DNA of 64,000 bases from Methylobacter sp. KS41 (lineage in GTDB: Bacteria > Pseudomonadota > Gammaproteobacteria > Methylococcales > Methylomonadaceae): NCBI GenBank assembly GCA_002862125.1, contig PHSP01000001.1, positions 2,204,501 to 2,268,500 of the forward strand, read 5' to 3'. This document shows positions 59,240-64,000 of this stretch, one piece after another. Positions within the stretch are counted from its first letter, which is position 1. Every line of letters begins with the position of its first letter. The notes beneath the pieces are model-generated. The model was not told the origin of the DNA, did no database searches, and worked only from the letters and a program-made list of their open reading frames with translations. Position numbers and translations under genes: made by a program.

Positions 59240-59896
59240 ATGCCGGTTAATTCTTTGATGCTATTTTTTTTGATTGCCCTGTTTTTCATGGCGCTGCTAC
59301 AGGTTCATATCTTTGAGATTGCCTTCATCAAACTCGGGCTAACTCCTGAAATCGCATCATTTCTATTGCTTGGGACGTTATTGGGCAGCGCTATTAATCT
59401 GCCGCTTTATAGTTTGCAAACCAAACAAACCGGTCATCTTGTTTTGTCACCGGACCGGAAACCGGTATGGGAAATATTTCAGCCCGCTAAAGAAGGTAAA
59501 ATTGTTATTGCCGTCAATGTCGGAGGATGTTTGATTCCTGTTGGATTATGTTTTTATTTCATATCGCTACAGCTGATTGACCCGATCAGGATTATAACCG
59601 GAATACTGGCAATAACCGCATTGAGTTATAAATTCAGCCGCTTAATACCCGGCCTGGGCGTCGGCATGCCCGTTTTTCTGGCTCCATTAAGCTCGGCCTT
59701 GGTGGCTTTGGTTCTAGATCCCGAACATGCCGCTCATCTTGCGTATATCAGCGGCGTATTTGGCGTTCTGATCGGCGCTGACATTCTTAGGCTTAATACT
59801 ATTGCTTCTCTAGGAGCTCCTGTTGCATCAATTGGAGGCGCCGGCACCTTCGACGGAATTTTCCTGACCGGAATTATTGCAGCCTTATTAGCTTAA
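59240..59896 (+). CDS. DUF1614 family membrane protein
   Basis: 218 residues with about seven membrane helices. NVGGCLIPVGLCFYF, GVGMPVFLAPLSSALVALVL and the Gly-rich end IGGAGTFDGIFLTGIIAALL match the DUF1614 pattern. Function unknown; the Gly/Asp-rich last helices suggest a transport role. Stands alone, convergent with the GGDEF-EAL gene. Confidence 0.82.
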   Translation: MPVNSLMLFFLIALFFMALLQVHIFEIAFIKLGLTPEIASFLLLGTLLGSAINLPLYSLQTKQTGHLVLSPDRKPVWEIFQPAKEGKIVIAVNVGGCLIPVGLCFYFISLQLIDPIRIITGILAITALSYKFSRLIPGLGVGMPVFLAPLSSALVALVLDPEHAAHLAYISGVFGVLIGADILRLNTIASLGAPVASIGGAGTFDGIFLTGIIAALLA

Positions 59897-59958
59897 TCAT
59901 CTAATACCATGGATAGACCAAACCTCTGACAACTTCTACCCCCGGCTTTCTTTCCAAT

Positions 59959-62900
59959 CTATTGGCGGCTTTGCTGCGTCAGCCTCAACTGTTCAAGCAA
60001 GGCATCCCGAAGCCCATGAAGTTCCATCAACTTTGCCAGCGCCTCCGGTTGTCGGCCTTGCTCGTGGAGTCTACACAGTTCCGCCGCCAATGCATGCACC
60101 TTCCTGTGCAATTGATCGATGACCTGGAAATTTGGCTGCTTGCCAAATCGAGCCAAACCATCCGCATTCAGCCACTGGCCGAAACGGCACTGGTGAATAT
60201 CCATAGGCGGCACGTCTTCACGCTCTCCCTTGAGGTATTTTTCGATGGCGAGAATCCAGGCGCGATGCTCGACGATGGCAAAGAGCAGCGGCATATCATC
60301 GCGGTGAAAAGAAAGCGACTCGGACCAGACCGGATCGGGCCGCCAGGCCGCTTCCCATGCGGGAAACCGGTCTGCCCGTATGGGACGGGCAATGCCGTAT
60401 CCCTGCACCAGATTACAACCGAGCTGCAACAGGATTGTGCTGTGCTCGATGGTTTCCACCCCTTCAGCGATAACCAAAAGGCGAAAAGCAGCGGCAAGGC
60501 CGATTACGCCCTCCACGATGGATAAATCATCGGGATTGTCAATCATGTCATGAACAAAGCTCCGGTCAATCTTGATCTGAGTGACCGGCAAGTGTTTCAG
60601 ATAAGAAAGCGAGGAATAACCGGTGCCAAAGTCATCCAGCGAAAAAGTTACACCAATCTTCCGGCAAGCGTCAATCACCTGGGATGCTTTAAACAGGTCT
60701 TCCATCGCATGGGTTTCCAGCATTTCCAGCTCCACATCCGCCGGGTTGACTTTTGGATGCGCTTCCAGCAGTGTACGCAGACGCTCAACAAAGTCCGCCT
60801 GCTCCAAATGACGGGCGCCGACATTTATGCTCACCGGAATATTCAGCCCGGCGGCCTGCCAGCTCTCCATCTGGGCCAAGACGGTATCGATAACCCACTC
60901 GCCAAGGTCAATGGACAGTAAATGATCCTCGATTGCCGGCAAAAACTGGTCAGGCAGCAGCAAGCCTTTTTCTGGATGTTCCCAGCGGATCAAGGCTTCA
61001 GCACCAATGACCGCCCCCGTGCGCATATTCACCTTGGGCAGGTAATAGAGCACGAATTCTTTTGCGTTCAGTGCGCGGCGAATACGCTCCAGGCTTTCGT
61101 AGCGATTGCGGACGCGACTGTCCTGCTCGGCGTCAAAGAGGTGATAACGGTTCTTGCCCGCTTGCTTGGCCTGATACATGGCCTGATCCGCCTGACGCAG
61201 CAATTGATCTGCATCAATGTCTTCCGCCTGAGGGTAAAAGGTGACGCCAAGACTGGCCGAAACCTGGAGAGTGATCTCACCAAGCTGAACCGGTTCGGCA
61301 GCGGCGGTGAGCAAGCGGGTGAGCATCGGCAAACTGGTGTCAATGCCGCCGATGTCGACCAGCACGGCAACGAACTCGTCACCGCCCAGCCGGGCAAGAG
61401 TGTCGCCTTCACGCAGAGCCTGCTTCATATGGACGGACAATGTGATCAGCAGCTGGTCGCCGGCTTCATGACCAAAAGTGTCGTTGATGGACTTGAAGCC
61501 ATCCAGATCGAGAAAGACTACCGCCAGACGTTGCTCCCGGCGCCGGGCCTGAACCATGCCCTGTTGCAGCCGGTCGGCCAGCAGCACGCGGTTGGGCAGA
61601 TTAGTCAGCATGTCGAAATGGGCGCTACGCTCCAGCTTTTGTTCGTTCTCCTTAAGCCGGGTGATGTCAGTATATAACGCCACGTAGCGCAGGGTCTTGC
61701 CATGTTCATCCCGCACTGCGCTGATGGTAGGCATCACCGCATACACTTCGCCGTTTTTTCGCCGGTTCCAGAACTCGCCATGCCAGTGGCCTAGCTCGAT
61801 AAGATCTCGCCACATGCCGGCATAGAACTCTTTTTCCTGGCGGCCGGAGCTGAAAAAACGCGGGTTGCGGCCCAGAATTTCGTCGCGGCTGTAGCCGCTA
61901 ATTTCGCACAAGGCTTGATTGACGTCAATGATCAGGCCGTCAGCCGTAGTAATCATGATCCCTTCATGGGCATGGGTGAATACGCTGGCGGCGAGGTGGA
62001 GTTTTTCATCCGCTTGTTTACGTTCGGTGATGTCGCGCAATATACCGATCGATTGCCAGACGCCTTTCACCTGCACAGCGGAAATTGAAACCTCCAGGAG
62101 ACACTCGCTACCGTCCTTGCGAAAACCGGTAAGCTCAAGCGTCTTGCCAACCGCTGCTCCCTGGCCGGTTTTCTGAAAATGCGGGAAAGCCTGAAAGAAC
62201 GAATCCATGGCTGGCTGCGGAATCAGCATTGCGTGCAACGGACGCCCGATAACCTCTTCACGGGCATACCCGAATATCCTTCCGGCCGCTTTATTCCAGA
62301 AAACGATATTTCCCGCTTCGTCGAGCATGATAATTGCGTCCTGAGCGGATGTGGCGATGATATTTAAACGCTCCGCGTTCTCCTGAAGCGCCGAGGTCAA
62401 CTCGAACTGCCTCCGGTAAAACGCAGTCTTCTGCTGCCGCCACAGGAGAATTAATACCGCTCCCATGCTGCACAACAGTACGCTTACCAACAGGAAAATA
62501 AGACGCATCCGCTCTCGCAGGGGCGCATATTCCTCCGCCGTGTCCATGCGGTTCACCATGTACCATGGCGACTCCGGAATGGCGCGCACCGCTGCAATCA
62601 CTGGTGTTCCCCGATAGTCAATGCCTTCAACAATACCTCGCTGCCCCAACACGGCTTTCGCGGCAGGCAAGTTGGCATTGCCGGTCAATGGCAGGCGCAG
62701 GCCAAGAGCTGTATTGCCGCCAAAGCGAAGGTCGCTTAGAAAGACGACGTCGTCTCCCTCCCGGCGAACGATTAGCGTTTCGGCGCTGGCGCTAGGAATC
62801 GGCCAGAGCTTGATGAGCGGATATAGAAAGATCGCCGGATCGATGCGCAGTACAACTACACCCAGCGGCCTGTTACCTTCTTGCTTATCGAAAACCGGCA

Positions 62901-64000
62901 CAATCAGAGCGAGATAAACGCGCTGGTCATATTCGTCCCGGTAAAAATCTTGCAGCATAGCCTGGCCTGTCTGCAAAGCAGCAATTGCATGCTCCACAAG
63001 AATGGCATCCGTTGGTTCCTGCGTGTAGGGCAGCGACATTTTCGTGTCGCCTTTCGCATTAAGGAGAATAACCCGGTCATATCCAATTTGGCGCGGATAT
63101 TTGCCGAGCAAATCTTGCACATCCCGTTGCGCAGCCAAGCTGTGAGGCGTCTCCAATAGCTGCCGCACGGCAGCCATTGAAGCTTTCTGGATGAGCTTGG
63201 CATCCCACAAACGTTCCATACGCCACCGGACCAGTTCGACTGTTTTTAATTCCGACACCGTAAGTAGTTGCAACTCCACCTTCTGATGGAATCTCAGTTC
63301 AGTTTCTCGATAAAAGTAGTACGCAGCCAGGGAGCTTGCTGCGGCTAATACGGCAAATGCCAGAAGATAAGGGAAAAGTTTTGCGTCACCCGCGTCAGTC
63401 GGGACAGCTTGTTGCTCCTTGTAACGAACGGCAAGCGCCAGCTGGGCCAAGCCTATGATCAGCAAGCTGAAGCTTGTGTTGAACGCTGGTGGAACTATCG
63501 CTTTGCCGGAGAGTAGCGGAACAGGAATGTCAAAGACATAAGCTGCCAGGAAAACAAAGCTCAGAACTGAAACCAATCCGCCGGAGCCCAACAAGATTGC
63601 GCCTCGCCAGTATACCTTTGCGCCGTAGGGCAGGGATGCGAGACGCGACCCATAAGATAACAGGAGACAGAAGTCTGTAATAGGCGAGATATACCCCGCG
63701 GGAGCATTGCCAAACCTGCCGCTAATATGCAGGCCTAGGAGTTCAGCCGGCAAATACACCTCCGAAAGACGCAACGCAAGCAACAACAAGGAGGCCATGA
63801 AGCCAAACAATCCGGAGAGAGTGATTAGCAAGAGAACCACTCGACCACGTGGAAACCAGGCCTCGAGACAGAGTGTTGATCCAAACAATACAAGAAGGAT
63901 CGCAGTACTCGGAGCCATCTGGCGGGAGCCGGGATCCAACTTGGTAAGAACAGGTGAATCGAGCACCCAGCCTAGCTGATCGAGAAGACCGATGACCGCC
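59959..64000 (-). CDS. Membrane sensor GGDEF-EAL protein with C-terminal CZB-like domain (5' end outside window)
   Basis: At least 1,346 residues; the frame stays open to the window edge, so the GTG at 63966 is probably not the start. Order: five or six membrane helices (to about 225), an extracytoplasmic Cache-like sensor (about 235-495, NRMDTAEEYAPL end), a helix, two PAS domains (about 535-790), GGDEF (RLGGDEFVAVLVD near 900, intact), EAL (AEALIRWEHP near 1005, with DDFGTGYSSL and EGVET). The last 100 residues have HQCRFGQWL, the CZB zinc motif, and a His in HRKVHALAAEL. It would make or degrade cyclic di-GMP; the C-terminal zinc site is unusual. Confidence 0.9.
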   Translation of the reverse strand, partial: AVIGLLDQLGWVLDSPVLTKLDPGSRQMAPSTAILLVLFGSTLCLEAWFPRGRVVLLLITLSGLFGFMASLLLLALRLSEVYLPAELLGLHISGRFGNAPAGYISPITDFCLLLSYGSRLASLPYGAKVYWRGAILLGSGGLVSVLSFVFLAAYVFDIPVPLLSGKAIVPPAFNTSFSLLIIGLAQLALAVRYKEQQAVPTDAGDAKLFPYLLAFAVLAAASSLAAYYFYRETELRFHQKVELQLLTVSELKTVELVRWRMERLWDAKLIQKASMAAVRQLLETPHSLAAQRDVQDLLGKYPRQIGYDRVILLNAKGDTKMSLPYTQEPTDAILVEHAIAALQTGQAMLQDFYRDEYDQRVYLALIVPVFDKQEGNRPLGVVVLRIDPAIFLYPLIKLWPIPSASAETLIVRREGDDVVFLSDLRFGGNTALGLRLPLTGNANLPAAKAVLGQRGIVEGIDYRGTPVIAAVRAIPESPWYMVNRMDTAEEYAPLRERMRLIFLLVSVLLCSMGAVLILLWRQQKTAFYRRQFELTSALQENAERLNIIATSAQDAIIMLDEAGNIVFWNKAAGRIFGYAREEVIGRPLHAMLIPQPAMDSFFQAFPHFQKTGQGAAVGKTLELTGFRKDGSECLLEVSISAVQVKGVWQSIGILRDITERKQADEKLHLAASVFTHAHEGIMITTADGLIIDVNQALCEISGYSRDEILGRNPRFFSSGRQEKEFYAGMWRDLIELGHWHGEFWNRRKNGEVYAVMPTISAVRDEHGKTLRYVALYTDITRLKENEQKLERSAHFDMLTNLPNRVLLADRLQQGMVQARRREQRLAVVFLDLDGFKSINDTFGHEAGDQLLITLSVHMKQALREGDTLARLGGDEFVAVLVDIGGIDTSLPMLTRLLTAAAEPVQLGEITLQVSASLGVTFYPQAEDIDADQLLRQADQAMYQAKQAGKNRYHLFDAEQDSRVRNRYESLERIRRALNAKEFVLYYLPKVNMRTGAVIGAEALIRWEHPEKGLLLPDQFLPAIEDHLLSIDLGEWVIDTVLAQMESWQAAGLNIPVSINVGARHLEQADFVERLRTLLEAHPKVNPADVELEMLETHAMEDLFKASQVIDACRKIGVTFSLDDFGTGYSSLSYLKHLPVTQIKIDRSFVHDMIDNPDDLSIVEGVIGLAAAFRLLVIAEGVETIEHSTILLQLGCNLVQGYGIARPIRADRFPAWEAAWRPDPVWSESLSFHRDDMPLLFAIVEHRAWILAIEKYLKGEREDVPPMDIHQCRFGQWLNADGLARFGKQPNFQVIDQLHRKVHALAAELCRLHEQGRQPEALAKLMELHGLRDALLEQLRLTQQSRQ

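Noticed and set aside
60922-61677. 251-codon plus-strand frame opposite the GGDEF-EAL gene
   Set aside because: Antisense to intact GGDEF and EAL motifs; no ribosome site and no protein-like motifs.

Overview
The window looks like chromosomal DNA of a gammaproteobacterium, most likely a methanotroph of the Methylococcales. That placement is inference. It rests on a hopanoid block (hpnH, squalene synthase, squalene-hopene cyclase, hpnG, an hpnO-type aminotransferase) joined to copC/copD copper genes and two dxs genes, with gammaproteobacterial-type housekeeping genes around it. No methane monooxygenase or rRNA gene is present, so the genus cannot be read from the sequence.

Layout. 1-4.06 kb: end of an ABC export operon (fused double ATPase, two ABC-2 permeases). 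4.7-6.4 kb: M14 carboxypeptidase-like protein overlapping an alpha/beta hydrolase. 6.4-7.4 kb: cold-shock gene with a strong promoter, then tmRNA (ssrA) with terminator. 7.47-9.45 kb: a complete group II intron on the minus strand. 9.6-14 kb: truncated globin, the tail of a broken gene, and a two-gene module of unknown function (nuclease-fold-like protein plus a large helical-repeat protein). 14-16.2 kb: lpxA, xerD, ogt. 16.3-26.3 kb: polysaccharide genes of the exosortase-A-associated type (glycosyltransferases, ugd, nucleotidyltransferase, HprK-related kinase, PqqD-like protein) and two paralogous Tat-signal proteins. 26.6-36 kb: aguB, an H-NS-type gene, a DUF2914 gene, thiC with a TPP riboswitch, a GT2 gene, galU, manC and a DHH-fold protein. 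36-43 kb: AI-2E-type permease, an IS3 remnant, a Nudix/ThiE fusion, xseB-ispA-dxs, apt. 43-55.7 kb: mlaA- and mlaC-like genes, the hopanoid genes, copCD and a second dxs. 55.9-64 kb: ferredoxin, coaD, two VOC proteins, tag, a DUF1614 protein and a very large GGDEF-EAL sensor with a C-terminal CZB-like domain that runs off the window.

How genes work together. ispA and the two dxs genes feed isoprenoid precursors to squalene synthase and Shc; HpnH, HpnG and HpnO extend the hopanoid side chain; the MlaA/MlaC-like pair next to hpnH may move lipids between membranes. galU, ugd and manC supply UDP-glucose, UDP-glucuronate and GDP-mannose to the glycosyltransferases.

Most interesting observations. 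(1) The Tat-protein/PqqD/HprK cassette at 22.75-26.27 kb is a tandem duplication in which each copy has lost a different gene: pqqD survives only in one copy and hprK only in the other, while both Tat proteins are intact. (2) The two dxs genes share a 1,823-bp stretch with no difference that I could see; only the first dozen codons and the last few differ. (3) The two-gene module at 10.2-13.9 kb resembles an undescribed nuclease/repeat-protein system and lies beside a truncated gene.
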